Below, in pieces: positions 27,407 through 37,802 of a stretch of 64,000 nt of DNA. The first letter of the stretch is position 1; each line of letters begins with the position of its first letter. The DNA is from Pelagibacteraceae bacterium (lineage in GTDB: Bacteria; Pseudomonadota; Alphaproteobacteria; HIMB59). The notes under the pieces are model-generated. The model saw only the letters and a program-made list of their open reading frames with translations. It did not search any database and was not told where the DNA came from. Location of the stretch: contig BOYI01000001.1 in NCBI GenBank assembly GCA_019651435.1, forward strand, positions 186,001 to 250,000, in the 5' to 3' direction. Position numbers and translations under genes: made by a program.

Positions 27407-28536
27407 ATGAATAAAATTTTTAAAGTTGGTTTAATTGGTTGCGGACATATTTCTGAAACCTATTTTCGTGGCCACGATTATTTTAATAATTTTCAAATCA
27501 TTAAGTGTGCAGACATTAATTTAGAAAATGCAAAAAAATGTGCTGAGACTTATGGAATTGAAGCTTGTTCTGTTGATGAATTATTAAAAGATAGTGAAAT
27601 AGAAATTATCTTAAACTTAACTATTCCTAGGGCTCACTATGAGGTAGCCAAAAAATCCCTAGATCATGGAAAACATGTTTACAGTGAAAAACCCATGGCT
27701 GTTAATTTTGTTGAAGGAGAAGAGCTTCTTAATTTAGCAAATTCAAAAGACCTTAGGATAGGTAATGCACCCGATACTTTTCTTGGTGGAGGTATTCAAA
27801 AATCTATTGATTTAATTAATCAAGGCAAAATTGGTAATGTGAGATTGGGAAGCGCAATTTTGCTTATCCCGGCGTTCAATCTTATCATCCCAATCCAGAG
27901 CCATGGTTTGCTAACAATGAAGGTGGGCCTGTTATGGATATGGGACCATATTATTTGACTGCATTGGTTAATTTACTTGGCCCAGCCAAAAGAGTTCATG
28001 GTATTTCTACAAAGGTTTTTGAAAAAAGAATAATTGGCATCGGTCCCAAAAAAGATCAAGAATTTACTGTTGAATGTCCGACAAGTTATCTTGTAAATTT
28101 AGAGTTTCATAACCAAGCATTAATACAGATTACACTTTCTTTTGATGTAGTAGCTCACCAAAGAAATCATATAGAGCTTTACGGAGACAAAGGATCGATG
28201 ATTGTACCTGATCCAAATATGTTTGGCGGATCCGTAATGACATGCACAGATGATAATGGTTTATGGGAAGAGCATAAGACAGATGAGCTTCCTCTTGGTA
28301 AAATAAACATTACCTCTCATAGTGGTAGAGCGAATGAGTCTCCAACAAATGCAAACTACCGAGGTGTGGGTTTAGCTGAAATGGCTTACGGTATTGAACA
28401 TGGATTAAAACATCGCTGCAGTGGTGAACTGTCTCTTCATGTATTAGATATCATTAAATCAACGATGAAAGCTGCTGACACACAAACCCCTCAAGATATA
28501 AATACTACCTGTCAAAAAGCTGATTTTTCACTTTAG
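27407..28536 (+). CDS. Gfo/Idh/MocA-family oxidoreductase (one-base frameshift near 27859)
   Basis: NAD(P)-dependent sugar or cyclitol dehydrogenase of 376 residues when repaired. The N-terminal motif is GLIGCGHISETYF; YSEKPMAVN near 95 supplies the catalytic Lys and MDMGPYYLTALVN the DxxxY/H-type active-site segment. The frames join at T4 (27858-27861); a fifth T restores AIFAYPGVQSYHPNPEPWF. Ends with a C-terminal MocA domain. It lies in the operon between the aldehyde dehydrogenase and iolC and likely works with the SDR on the imported compound. Confidence 0.84.
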
Positions 28537-28597
28537 AAGAAATTCAAAAAATTCTTAAACAGTAGTATTGCCAATTTATATGAGGTAAATTTTTTTG

Positions 28598-29556
28598 ATG
28601 AAATTTGATACATCTAAAAAGTTTTAGTGATCGGCCGAGCTGGGATGGATATCTATCCTGAACCTCCGGGAACCAAAATTGATGATGTTCAAAATTTTTC
28701 AACACATCTTGGTGGGTCGGCTGCCAATACTTCTGTCGCATTATCTAAATTAAATATAGCTTCTGATTTGGTTACATGCGTTTCTGATGATGCTATTGGT
28801 AATTATATTTTCAAAAAGCTTGATGATTTTAATATTGGAAATAAATTCTGTAGAAGGATTGATAAAAAATTTCAAACTCAGATAGCTATGGTAGAAACTA
28901 TCTTAGAGAATAATCAATCTATTCTTTATAGAAACAACTCTTGCGATCTACAATTAGATCGTAGTGATATAGATAAAATTAATTTTCAAGAGTATTCATC
29001 TGTATTTTTATCTGGAGTAGCTTTATCTTCTAACCCTTCAAGAGACGCAGTATTTTCAGCTGTCGAAAAAGCATCAGCTTTGAAGATTCCTTTGATTATT
29101 GATTTAGATTATCGACCTTATAATTGGGAGTCTGATGAAAAAAAATCTGAAGTTTATAAAAAAATAATGAACCAGATGGATATTATTATTGGCAACGACC
29201 TAGAGTTTAATATTGCTGATAATTCCAGCGATGGTTTAAACCTAGCTCAAACTTTAATACAAAAAAAACCCTCTATCATCATCTATAAAATGGGAGAACA
29301 GGGATCAAAAGTTTATACAAAAGAAGGCGAACAAGATTTTGGCATATATAGCGTTCAAGCAATCAAACCTACTGGTGCAGGCGATGCTTTTAATGGGGGA
29401 TTTCTAAGCTCAATGTATCAAGGATTTTCTTTAGAGGACTCTGTCAAACGAGGTTCCGCTAATGCTGCCATTGTAGTTACTAAAGTTGGATGTTCATCTG
29501 CCATGCCAAATTTAGAAGAATTAAATCAATTTATAAAAAATAAGGAGGAAATGTAA
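28598..29556 (+). CDS. iolC: 5-dehydro-2-deoxygluconokinase IolC, PfkB family (one-base frameshift near 28618)
   Basis: Phosphorylates 5-dehydro-2-deoxy-D-gluconate in the inositol pathway; 319 residues when repaired. The ATG at 28598 with GAGGT upstream starts MKFDTSKK, and a sixth A in the A5 run at 28616-28620 joins it to VLVIGRAGMDIYPEPPGTKI, the typical IolC N-terminus. HLGGSAANTSVALSKL near 38 is PfkB signature 1; PTGAGDAFNGGF near 262 is signature 2 with the catalytic Asp. The stop codon directly abuts iolB. Without the repair translation could start only at the degenerate GTG/TTG codons after 28621. Confidence 0.87.
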
Positions 29557-30399
29557 ATGCACATACCGTATTCAGATAATAAAAATCAAGCTTTATTTGA
29601 AGAAAATAATAAGACAGTACCCTTAGTGTATTTTAATATTGTCAGATTAAACAAGGGCGAAAGCTATAGCTATCAACTTCCAAAACATGAGAGTAGCGTT
29701 GTGCCCGCCACTGGTATGATTGAACTTTCTGTAGATGGTAAAATCCTAGGCCAAATTGGAACGAGAAAATCTGACGTATGGGATGGGGAACCAGAGGGGA
29801 GTTATATTCCTACCAACGCTGAGTGCATTATTAAATGCCTTTCAGACAATACAGAGATTTTTATTGCAGGAGGTATTTATGAAAAAAAACTTGAACCTTT
29901 TTTAGTTCATAAAAATGAAATTGATGTTGTGCAGTATGGTTCAGATGATACTAAAACTCATAGAAAAATTAAGCATATCCTCGGTGCAAAACAACATGAG
30001 CAGGTAGGCAGACTACTAGTGAATGAATTGTACACCGTTGGCGCTGGAGGATGGTCAGGCTTTCCGCCACATAAACATGATACAGATAATCTACCAGATG
30101 AGACTCGTCATGATGAAGTTTATAATTATCGTTTTAAACCTGGTCATGGTTTTGGTGTTCAAGTCATGCAATATGAAGATGACAAAGAGGGTTTCGGTTA
30201 TCAATTGTTTGACGGTTCAACCATTGCAATTAATAAAGGATATCATCCTTGCGTAGTTGCTCCTGGATATGAAATGTATTATTTTACGATTTTGGTAGGT
30301 TTAAGCCAAAGATCTTTAGTTCAATATTTTCAAAAAACCCATGCTTATCAAATTGAAACAATACCAGGCATTAAGGATATGATTGCTAAATATAAATAA
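29557..30399 (+). CDS. iolB: 5-deoxy-glucuronate isomerase IolB
   Basis: Cupin-type isomerase of 280 residues that converts 5-deoxy-D-glucuronate to 5-dehydro-2-deoxy-D-gluconate. The IolB signature GGWSGFPPHKHDTDN near 162 supplies metal-binding histidines, followed by DETRHDEVYNYRF and the conserved YHPCVVAPGYEMYY near 231. It follows iolC with no gap, behind a good AAGGAGGA site. A second, N-terminal cupin half is present as usual. Identification is firm; IolD, which makes its substrate, is not in the window. Confidence 0.93.
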   Translation: MHIPYSDNKNQALFEENNKTVPLVYFNIVRLNKGESYSYQLPKHESSVVPATGMIELSVDGKILGQIGTRKSDVWDGEPEGSYIPTNAECIIKCLSDNTEIFIAGGIYEKKLEPFLVHKNEIDVVQYGSDDTKTHRKIKHILGAKQHEQVGRLLVNELYTVGAGGWSGFPPHKHDTDNLPDETRHDEVYNYRFKPGHGFGVQVMQYEDDKEGFGYQLFDGSTIAINKGYHPCVVAPGYEMYYFTILVGLSQRSLVQYFQKTHAYQIETIPGIKDMIAKYK

Positions 30400-31236
30400 A
30401 TGACTGTAGCTACTCTCTCAGAAGTTTTAACTAAAGCAAAAGAAAATAAATATGCAGTTGCCGGTTTAGTTGTTTTAGGTTGGGAGGATGCAAGATGTTA
30501 TGCAGAAACTGCTGATGAACTAAACTTACCAATTATTCTCCAAGCTGGTCCCGGTTGCAGAGCTAATACTCCTGTTTCAATTTTAGGTAATATGTTTAGA
30601 CATTTAGCAGAACAATCATCAAGTCCTGTAGTTTGTCATCTTGATCATGGATACACAAAAGAGGAATGTATTGAAGGCATTGAAAGTGGCTTCACTTCGG
30701 TAATGTTTGATGGATCAAAATTACCTATAAGTGAAAATATTGAAAAAACTAATGAAATTGTTGAAATTGCTCACCAAAGTAATGTTTCTGTTGAAGGTGA
30801 AATAGGTTTTGTTGGTTATAGCGAAGGAGCTTCTTCTGAGACCACTGACCCTAATCAAGCAAAAGAGTTTGCCGATAAATCTAAATGTGATGCAATGGCG
30901 ATAAGCGCAGGTAACGTCCACCTCCAGACAAGTAAGTCTTTAAATATTGATTTTGAAGTAATTAAAAAAATTCAAACATTAACAGACATCCCATTAGTTC
31001 TTCATGGAAGTAGCGGAATAGATTACACAATGCGAAGGGAAATTGCCTCTACAACTAATGTTTGTAAATTTAATATAGGAACTGAGCTAAGAAAAACTTT
31101 TGGGGACGCTTTAAGAAAAGATATGCCAAATAACCCAGATGTTTATGACCGTATACAGCTTATAAATTTAACTTTACCAAAACTCAAAGAGGCAACAAAG
31201 AAAGTTTTAGAAAACATATCTCAATTTGATCATTAA
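30400..31236 (+). CDS. Class II fructose-bisphosphate-type aldolase (IolJ-like)
   Basis: Zinc-dependent aldolase of 278 residues. Zinc and active-site regions: PVVCHLDHGYT near 82, SVEGEIGFVGYSEG near 130, the NVHLQ segment and VLHGSSGI near 207, FNIGTEL near 227. Beside iolB and iolC it most likely cleaves 6-phospho-5-dehydro-2-deoxygluconate to dihydroxyacetone phosphate and malonate semialdehyde, the IolJ reaction; tagatose- or fructose-bisphosphate aldolase are close relatives. Its ends abut iolB and overlap galM by one base. Confidence 0.85.
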   Translation: MTVATLSEVLTKAKENKYAVAGLVVLGWEDARCYAETADELNLPIILQAGPGCRANTPVSILGNMFRHLAEQSSSPVVCHLDHGYTKEECIEGIESGFTSVMFDGSKLPISENIEKTNEIVEIAHQSNVSVEGEIGFVGYSEGASSETTDPNQAKEFADKSKCDAMAISAGNVHLQTSKSLNIDFEVIKKIQTLTDIPLVLHGSSGIDYTMRREIASTTNVCKFNIGTELRKTFGDALRKDMPNNPDVYDRIQLINLTLPKLKEATKKVLENISQFDH

Positions 31237-32186
31237 TGATTAAATCCCATATAATTGAAAATGAATTTTTAAGAATTAAAACTATAAATTTTGGAGCTAC
31301 TTTATTCGAGGTATTTTACAAACCCAAAAAAACAAATCTTATTTTAAATTTAGACAAAATTCAGTCCTATAAAAAAAATAAAAATTACTTAGGCTCTATA
31401 TGTGGTCGTTTTGCCAACAGAATTGAAAATGCAAAGTTTAAAATACATAATAAAAATTACAATTTAGTCAAAAACGAAGGTAAAAATATGCTTCATGGAG
31501 GAAGGCAGGGCTTTGACTCTAAATTTTGGCAGATCAAAAGTTTTTCAAAGGAACACATTACTTACCAGTACATTTCAATTGATGGGGAACAGGGATTTCC
31601 TGGGGAGTTAAAAACTACTTGCAAGTATTCAATTCAGGGTAATAAGTTATTTTTAACAATCAAAGCTAATAGCTCAAAACCAACTCATGTGAATTTGGTA
31701 AATCATGCATATTGGAATCTTGAAAAAAATAAGAAAACTATTTTTGATCACTATTTGATGCTTAATTCTGATTATTATTTAGAAAATAATAAAAATAATA
31801 TCCCGACAGGAAAATTGATAAATGTTGAGGGCACTTATTATGATTTTAGAAAATTCGAGAGAATTGGAGATTTTATTCAAAAAAAAGGCTCTGGTTTTGA
31901 TGAAAATTTTATAATTCGTAGCAAATCAAAATTAGTAGCAAGACTTTTATCTAAAAAAAATAAAATTGAATTATCTTTATTTTCTAATCAACCTGGTGTG
32001 CAATTTTATACAGGTCAACATTTAAAATATCATTCAAAAAATAAAATTATAAAAAAATATCAGGGTTTATGTCTAGAAACACAATTTTATCCTAATTCTC
32101 CCAATAATAAGAAATTTCCTTCAACCTTAATTACACCTAATAATACCTACAATCATAATATGAGATTTATTATTAAAGAGTTTTGA
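31236..32186 (+). CDS. galM: Aldose 1-epimerase (GalM family)
   Basis: Cytoplasmic mutarotase of 316 residues that interconverts sugar anomers. Family motifs include GSICGRFANRIENAKF near 49, NMLHGGRQGFDSKFW near 82 with a catalytic-region His, and NLVNHAYWNL near 153 with the second His; GVQFYTGQH near 257 is the C-terminal signature. It is the last gene of the 15-kb operon and is markedly more Lys/Asn-rich than the genes before it. It ends 1 bp from a convergent gene. Confidence 0.85.
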   Translation: MIKSHIIENEFLRIKTINFGATLFEVFYKPKKTNLILNLDKIQSYKKNKNYLGSICGRFANRIENAKFKIHNKNYNLVKNEGKNMLHGGRQGFDSKFWQIKSFSKEHITYQYISIDGEQGFPGELKTTCKYSIQGNKLFLTIKANSSKPTHVNLVNHAYWNLEKNKKTIFDHYLMLNSDYYLENNKNNIPTGKLINVEGTYYDFRKFERIGDFIQKKGSGFDENFIIRSKSKLVARLLSKKNKIELSLFSNQPGVQFYTGQHLKYHSKNKIIKKYQGLCLETQFYPNSPNNKKFPSTLITPNNTYNHNMRFIIKEF

Positions 32187-32187
32187 A

Positions 32188-33192
32188 TTATTCTGATTTT
32201 TCTCTTAATTTTAAATTATGATTATCAAAAAATAATTGAGGAACTTTATAAGCAAACTGATCTAAAAGAGACAGTGAACTTATTTGTAATTGTGACTCAT
32301 CAAAAATAGGATCTATAAATTTAGATATTTGAATATTCTCATTTAAATAATTCCAGTCAAAAGTTACGTGGATGCCCTCATCTGCGATATCATAAAAATT
32401 AATAAAAAGTATAGTTCCATTCTCTAAAGCGTATCGGGCTTTGAAATTAGGAGAGTTAGGAAGATTAGATCTTAGTACATAACCATTATGTTGAAGATCA
32501 GTTAAAGATCTCTGTAAATCACTAATTTTATCCTCACTAAGATTTGAAAAACCTTGTGGTAAGTTAGTATGTTTTAAATCCCCATTTTCATTTTCAAGAT
32601 TAAACATATTTGCATTATAAATTTGTACTGATTTGATCTGAAGTCTTCCAATATTAATCAAATCAGTTGGGGTCCAATAAAAATTAGATGTGTCAGTACT
32701 AAGGTTAGAATTGACTATATAGGATTGCGAGGATTCTGGATCCTTAACATAGGTTCCTGGAATATTATAATTATATGTGCCTATATCTAATGTATATATT
32801 TCTTCATTATCGATGGATTTTAATATTAAACTCGTTTTGTTTTCATCATCTAGTCCTAGCTTATAGAGGAGATCAGCTCTATTAGTTTTTGCATCAAAAA
32901 TTTCAGCTTCTCTTAACTGAATAAAAAACCTACTCAAAAGCTCAGTATTTGCTGGAAAATTATCAGCAGTAGTGATTAACCATTGATCGTCAATATCCTC
33001 GATAATTGATGTACCCTGGCTATTTGAAAATTCAATATAGGCTATTTTTCCTAGCAATTCATCAAAAGACGGGACAAGACTTTGAACTGAGATTTCTTTT
33101 TTTTGAATGTTACTATCATAGTAAATTCCTGAAGCAATTATCAGAGATCCAAAAGAAATCAAAATTAATTTTTTAAGATTTTTTAAAATCAT
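32188..33192 (-). CDS. DUF4340-type protein of the Gld-like ABC locus
   Basis: A 334-residue protein with one N-terminal membrane anchor (about residues 8-28) and an extracytoplasmic remainder. Segments such as EFSNSQGTSIIEDIDDQWLI, an LGLDDENKTSLILKS-type strand and YTLDIGTYNYNIPGTYV resemble DUF4340 proteins, which commonly follow gldG-like genes. It overlaps that gene by 4 bp and ends 1 bp from the convergent galM. Function unknown; probably an auxiliary subunit outside the membrane. Confidence 0.7.
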   Translation of the reverse strand: MILKNLKKLILISFGSLIIASGIYYDSNIQKKEISVQSLVPSFDELLGKIAYIEFSNSQGTSIIEDIDDQWLITTADNFPANTELLSRFFIQLREAEIFDAKTNRADLLYKLGLDDENKTSLILKSIDNEEIYTLDIGTYNYNIPGTYVKDPESSQSYIVNSNLSTDTSNFYWTPTDLINIGRLQIKSVQIYNANMFNLENENGDLKHTNLPQGFSNLSEDKISDLQRSLTDLQHNGYVLRSNLPNSPNFKARYALENGTILFINFYDIADEGIHVTFDWNYLNENIQISKFIDPIFDESQLQISSLSLLDQFAYKVPQLFFDNHNLKLREKSE

Positions 33193-35026
33193 GATTTATT
33201 TTTTCTCTTTCTAATACCTAATTGTCTTGGAATTATGAACATTAAGATTATCAAAAGGATAGGGATCAAGAATGTATTAAGAATATTTATTTGATTTGCT
33301 AATAGATCAATATCTTTGCTTAAATTTCTTCTGACCTCTCTTAATTGTTTTCTAGTTTGTTCAACCTGCATTTGAAAACTTGATAATTCAATCAATTGTT
33401 TTTCAGAAAGATTTACGTTTTCCCCATTTCTTCCAGCAGATAAATTTTGAATTTTGTCAAGTATTTCATCAAGTTGAGATTGTAATTGTTGTTCTTGTCC
33501 TAGATATTTTTGTTCAGCTTCCGCTTGAAGCTTTTGAACAACAACAAAAGGTCTAAATGGAGTTTCTTTATTTCTTAAATTGATAAATTCATCATAACCA
33601 GTTAACGAGTCTAAAACATTAGTAATTAAGCTACCATTGTCAGAGGTTGTTTCTATAACATTAGTATCAAGGAATTTTTGTATTCTAGCCCAAAAAGCAT
33701 TTCTAATAAAATCAGCATCACTAAATAAAACTACATTGATATCTTTTTCAGATTTGGCGACATGTCCTTCACCACTTAATTCAGAGTCATTAAAACTACT
33801 AGAAGCAATACCCGAAAGCTTTACACCGAAGTCATAAGAAATACCTGTGGGCTGAAAGTTATTAATGAGCTTTATAGGATCATGCACTTCCTTCATAGGA
33901 AGATCCATAGTTACTTCACTTGATGATATTAAAGGTGTATATGATATTTCACTTTCATCATTGAGTTTAGATAACCCCCAGGAGATATTATTCTAATTAG
34001 GGATAATCCATTTCCAATATCAGTGTTTTGATTGATAAATTGACCCCTTACTTCAGGCCAATTTAATTTTAACATTGTTTGAAGTGATGTGTTGTCAGAT
34101 ATGTTTTGTTGAGTTTGAAGTCGTGTTGCCTGAGCGCCATCTAAGATGACATTGTCGTTATAGTTAATATTTAATGTTTTTAAAATATTCTCTAGATTAG
34201 AGCTTTTATTGGAGTGATCATTTTTTTCAAAAAAAGGATCTATGAAGATTACTGTTTCGCCTCCATTAAGGATAAATTGTTCTATACCGTACTCAGTTTC
34301 TTTAGAGATATCAGAAGGATGATAAACTATTAGTAAATCAATATTTTCAAAGCTTTCTACATCTGTATCCAAAAATTCAAAATCATAAAAATAACTAAGT
34401 TCTTCTAAAATTGTGTATTCACCTTGCCCTAACTGATTGTTTGGCATCATTGGAGGTGTGGTATCAACCCAAGAGAGAAAACCAATCATGGGTTTTTTTG
34501 ATCTATTTAACTTATAAATGATATCAGTTAGCTGTTTTTCTAAAGAACCTGCTTTTGAAGGATCAAAAAATGGAACTGTCTCTATGTCATCAGTTGTATT
34601 TGATGCAATTAAGCCAAAATAAACTTTAGAACCCTCTTGGTCTATCGGGAAACCTTGAATGCCATATCGATTTACATAATCTTCATCTTCAGAATAGGGC
34701 TCAGGTTCAATAAAATTAAGCTCAATTTTATTTGAGGACAAATCTGAATATCTATTTAAAAGACCTTGAACTTGATTTGCATAATTTTGAATTATTGGAA
34801 TATTTTTTGATAAGTTTCGACTATAAATAAAACTAATTTTTATAGGCTCTTCTATTTCATTAATGACACGTTTTGTTCCTTCAGATAGAGAAAAAGTCTT
34901 AGTTGAAGTAAAATCTATTCCAAGATTAACATTAATTTTTTGGATAATATAATTTGAAGACAAAAAAAGAATTATCGTACATAAAATAGAAATTATAAAA
35001 AAATGTCTGTTTAAATAATTATTCAT
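33189..35026 (-). CDS. GldG-type auxiliary protein of an ABC-2 transporter (one-base frameshift near 33974)
   Basis: A 612-residue protein when repaired. One membrane segment near the N-terminus (residues about 10-30) and one at the C-terminus (NTFLIPILLIILMFI) anchor a large extracytoplasmic region. The N-terminal half shows the ABC_transp_aux pattern: FSLSEGTKRVINEIEEPIKI, then a GFLSWVD segment and a DLLIVYHPSDIS plus TVIFIDPFF pair. The frames join at ATAA/CCCCC near 33974, where one added base restores SPGGLSKLNDESEISYTPL. It belongs to a GldA-GldF-GldG-DUF4340 unit. In Bacteroidetes GldAFG is linked to gliding; gliding is not implied here. Confidence 0.78.
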
Positions 35027-35744
35027 TAGTCTCTAACCAAAAATTTTAAAATTGTTAAATAATTCCATAAGGCTATGAAAGATATAAAAAAGAACAGCCC
35101 TTTAAGAGAAAAGAAGCCGGTTTGAATACTTGAAAAATGAGTCAAGAAACTAAAGCTAGAAATTAGCTCAACGATTTCTATTGGAAGAACACCAGTTATA
35201 AAGTTAATCATTAGAGGAAATCCGCTGATAGTAAAAAGAAATGACACTAAAATAGAGAGTATGAAAGCTATTATTTGGTTACTGGTAAGGGAAGAGAAAA
35301 AATACCTAAGGAAATATATGCTCCTGCCATCAAGATAGCTCCCAAATATTGACCAACAATTATTAAATTATCTGGATTTCCTAAATAATTTACAGTGATC
35401 CATATAGGAAAAGTAAGAACAATAGAAAATGTTACAAAAGCCCAAGTAGCAATAAATTTACTTAAAACTATTTTCCATAAAGGTATAGGTAGAGTTAATA
35501 ATAACTCAATGGTTCCCAATCTTTTTTCCTCCGACCAACTTTTCATGGTCACTGCAGAAATAAAGAAAATAAAAACCCAAGGAATAAAACTAAAAAAAAT
35601 ACTTAATTCTGCAACGCCTGAGGAAAAAAAAGAACCAAAGTAAAATGTCAATGACATTGAAGTTAAAATAAAGATTGCAGTAAAAATATAAGCAACTGGT
35701 GTTATAAAATATAATTTTAATTCTCTTTTTATTAAAGCAAGCAT
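35026..35744 (-). CDS. ABC-2 type permease, GldF-like (one-base frameshift near 35299)
   Basis: Membrane subunit of 239 residues with six hydrophobic segments. MLALIKRELKLYFITPVAYIF at the start and MKSWSEEKRLGTIELLLTLP near 68 are typical of GldF/NosY-like permeases. The frames join in A6 (35297-35302): a seventh A restores ISLGIFFSSLTSNQIIAFILS. It shares single bases with both flanking genes, so the unit is translationally coupled. Confidence 0.83.
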
Positions 35745-36445
35745 TAACTAACTAACTTTCTGAATTTTTCGTCAAGAGTTTTACCAATTTTCTTTTTTAG
35801 TTGATTGGGCGTTCCTTCAAATATTTTTTGTCCATTATTAATAATAAGACATTTGTTACAAACTTCTGGTACTTCATCCAATATATGAGTTGAAATAATA
35901 ATTGCCTTCGTCTTGGATAATTTTTTAATTAATTTTCTTACTTCAAACTTTTGCAAAGGGTCAAGACCATCAGTTGGTTCATCTAAAATTAAAAGTTTAG
36001 GGTTATGTATTAGTGCTTGAGCTATACCAACTCTTCTTTTGAAACCCTTAGATAGAGTCTCAATTGGAACATCTTTAACATCTTCTAGTTGAAGATCGCT
36101 TATAACTTTTTTAATAGCATTTTTGGAATTTTTGATTTCTCTTACCTGGCAAACATAATCTAGATAAAGGTAAGGGGAGAAATCAAGGTATAACGGAACA
36201 CCTTCTGGTAAATATCCTATGGTTGATTTTGTATAGATTGGATCGACGTTTATATCCTTATTATTAATTTTTATCGATCCATGATCAGAGTTAAGATAGC
36301 CAGTTATGACTCTCATTGAAGTTGTTTTTCCAGCTCCGTTTGGACCTAAAAAACCCATAACATCACCGATTTTGACATTAAATGAAAGCTGATCGATAGC
36401 TTTAAACTCTCCAAAATTTTTTGAAATTTCTTTAACTTCTAACAT
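35744..36445 (-). CDS. ABC-2 type transporter ATP-binding protein, GldA-like
   Basis: Cytoplasmic ATPase of 233 residues that pairs with the following permease. Walker A GPNGAGKTT near 34-42, signature LSKGFKRRVGIAQAL near 128, Walker B LLILDEPTDGLDP near 151 and H-loop ISTHILDE near 185. This is the exporter-type subfamily, unlike the sugar-importer ATPases elsewhere in the window. First gene of the four-gene unit; the 75-bp gap before it shows no clear promoter. Confidence 0.85.
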   Translation of the reverse strand: MLEVKEISKNFGEFKAIDQLSFNVKIGDVMGFLGPNGAGKTTSMRVITGYLNSDHGSIKINNKDINVDPIYTKSTIGYLPEGVPLYLDFSPYLYLDYVCQVREIKNSKNAIKKVISDLQLEDVKDVPIETLSKGFKRRVGIAQALIHNPKLLILDEPTDGLDPLQKFEVRKLIKKLSKTKAIIISTHILDEVPEVCNKCLIINNGQKIFEGTPNQLKKKIGKTLDEKFRKLVS

Positions 36446-36520
36446 TATTAATATTATTTAGTTTACCTTTAATATTATTTCAAGATAGGTGACTATAAAA
36501 ATTAGACAAAAGGAAACACC

Positions 36521-37701
36521 TTACCAAGCTGATTTATAGATATCGTAGGCATCTTTTTCAGTAATTTCTTTAGGGTTGTTTATTAGCAATCTAGTTTGCT
36601 TCATTGCATCTTTAGCCATAGTTTCACAAGCTGACTCAGGAATATTGACATCTCTCAACCTTTGCTCTAAGCCCAAATCCGATGATAATTTAGACAAATT
36701 TTCTATAAATTTTGAAGCGATATCTTGACTACTGGTTGATGTGTCAATATCTGGAAAAACAATATCAGCTATTTCACTATAGAGCTTCGCAGCACTTGGT
36801 TCTTTGATATTAAATCTTAAAACATATGGCAAAACGATTGCGTTAGATAAACCATGGGGCACATGAAATGTACCACCTATAGGATAAGCAAGAGCATGCA
36901 CGCCAGCTACAGGCGAATTTCCAAATGATACTCCAGCTAACATCGAGCCAATAAGCATGTTTGATCTAGCCTCAATGTTCTGCCCATCATTAACGGCAAT
37001 GGATATAGAGCTGCCTATTAAATTTAACGCTTCTTTTGCTAAACTCTTTGAAATCAAATTATTATTTTTACCTTTTGATGCATAAGACTCAATCGCATGG
37101 ACCATTGCATCTATACCAGTGGCAGCAGTTGTGTGTGGAGGCAAACCAAGAGTTAAAAGAGGATCAAGAATAGCTAAGTCTGGAAGAATGATTGGGGAAG
37201 AAACTCCTTTTTTTTCTTGATCATCTTGAGTAATTATGGAGATGGGAGTAACCTCCGACCCGGTACCCGAAGTAGTAGGGTAAAGAACTAAAGGTAATCT
37301 TGGACCTTTGGCATTAGCCACACCCCATGCTTCGTGGATATTTTCATTTGAACCTATTAAAAGAGCTGTAAGTTTAGCAACATCCATTGATGAACCGCCT
37401 CCAAATCCAATTACACCAGTTGCTTTAAAATCAGATCCTATTTCAACACATTTCATTAATGTCTTTAATGAGGGATCAGCTTCAACATTATCAAAAACCA
37501 ACACATCCGAGTTTGATTTTAATGCAGACAATGTATCATCAATCAATCCTAATTTAACTAACCCAGGATCTGTTACAAAAAGTATTTTTTTTCCAAGTTT
37601 TTTAGTGACTTCCTCAGCAGTATTCTTAGATTCTTCCGCGCCAAAACGAATGCCCGGGTAGTATTAAATTGGAAAGATTTCACAGCAGTAATATAAATCA
37701 T
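36521..37701 (-). CDS. Iron-containing alcohol dehydrogenase (one-base frameshift near 37658)
   Basis: NAD-dependent group III alcohol dehydrogenase, 393 residues when repaired. GFGGGSSMDVAKLTALL near 98 binds the cofactor; ATGIDAMVHAIESY and HALAYPIGGTFHVPHGLSN contain the Asp and His iron ligands. The printed frame opens only after 37655. Adding one G to the GGG at 37656-37658 (C on the coding strand) joins it to MIYITAVKSFQFNTTPGIRF, with an ATG at 37701. Substrate unknown; relatives reduce lactaldehyde, succinate semialdehyde or hydroxyacid intermediates. Confidence 0.82.
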
Positions 37702-37802
37702 GCTCAGTTTTTTCCTATTAAAATTAACAAAGATTCAAAACTAACCACAAGATTGATGAATTTGTGCTTTCTTATGAAACATTAATTTTTATACTTAAAT
37801 AA

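Noticed and set aside
37308-37661. A plus-strand open frame of 117 codons opposite the iron alcohol dehydrogenase
   Set aside because: The minus-strand gene has intact cofactor and iron motifs; the antisense frame has no family features or ribosome binding site.
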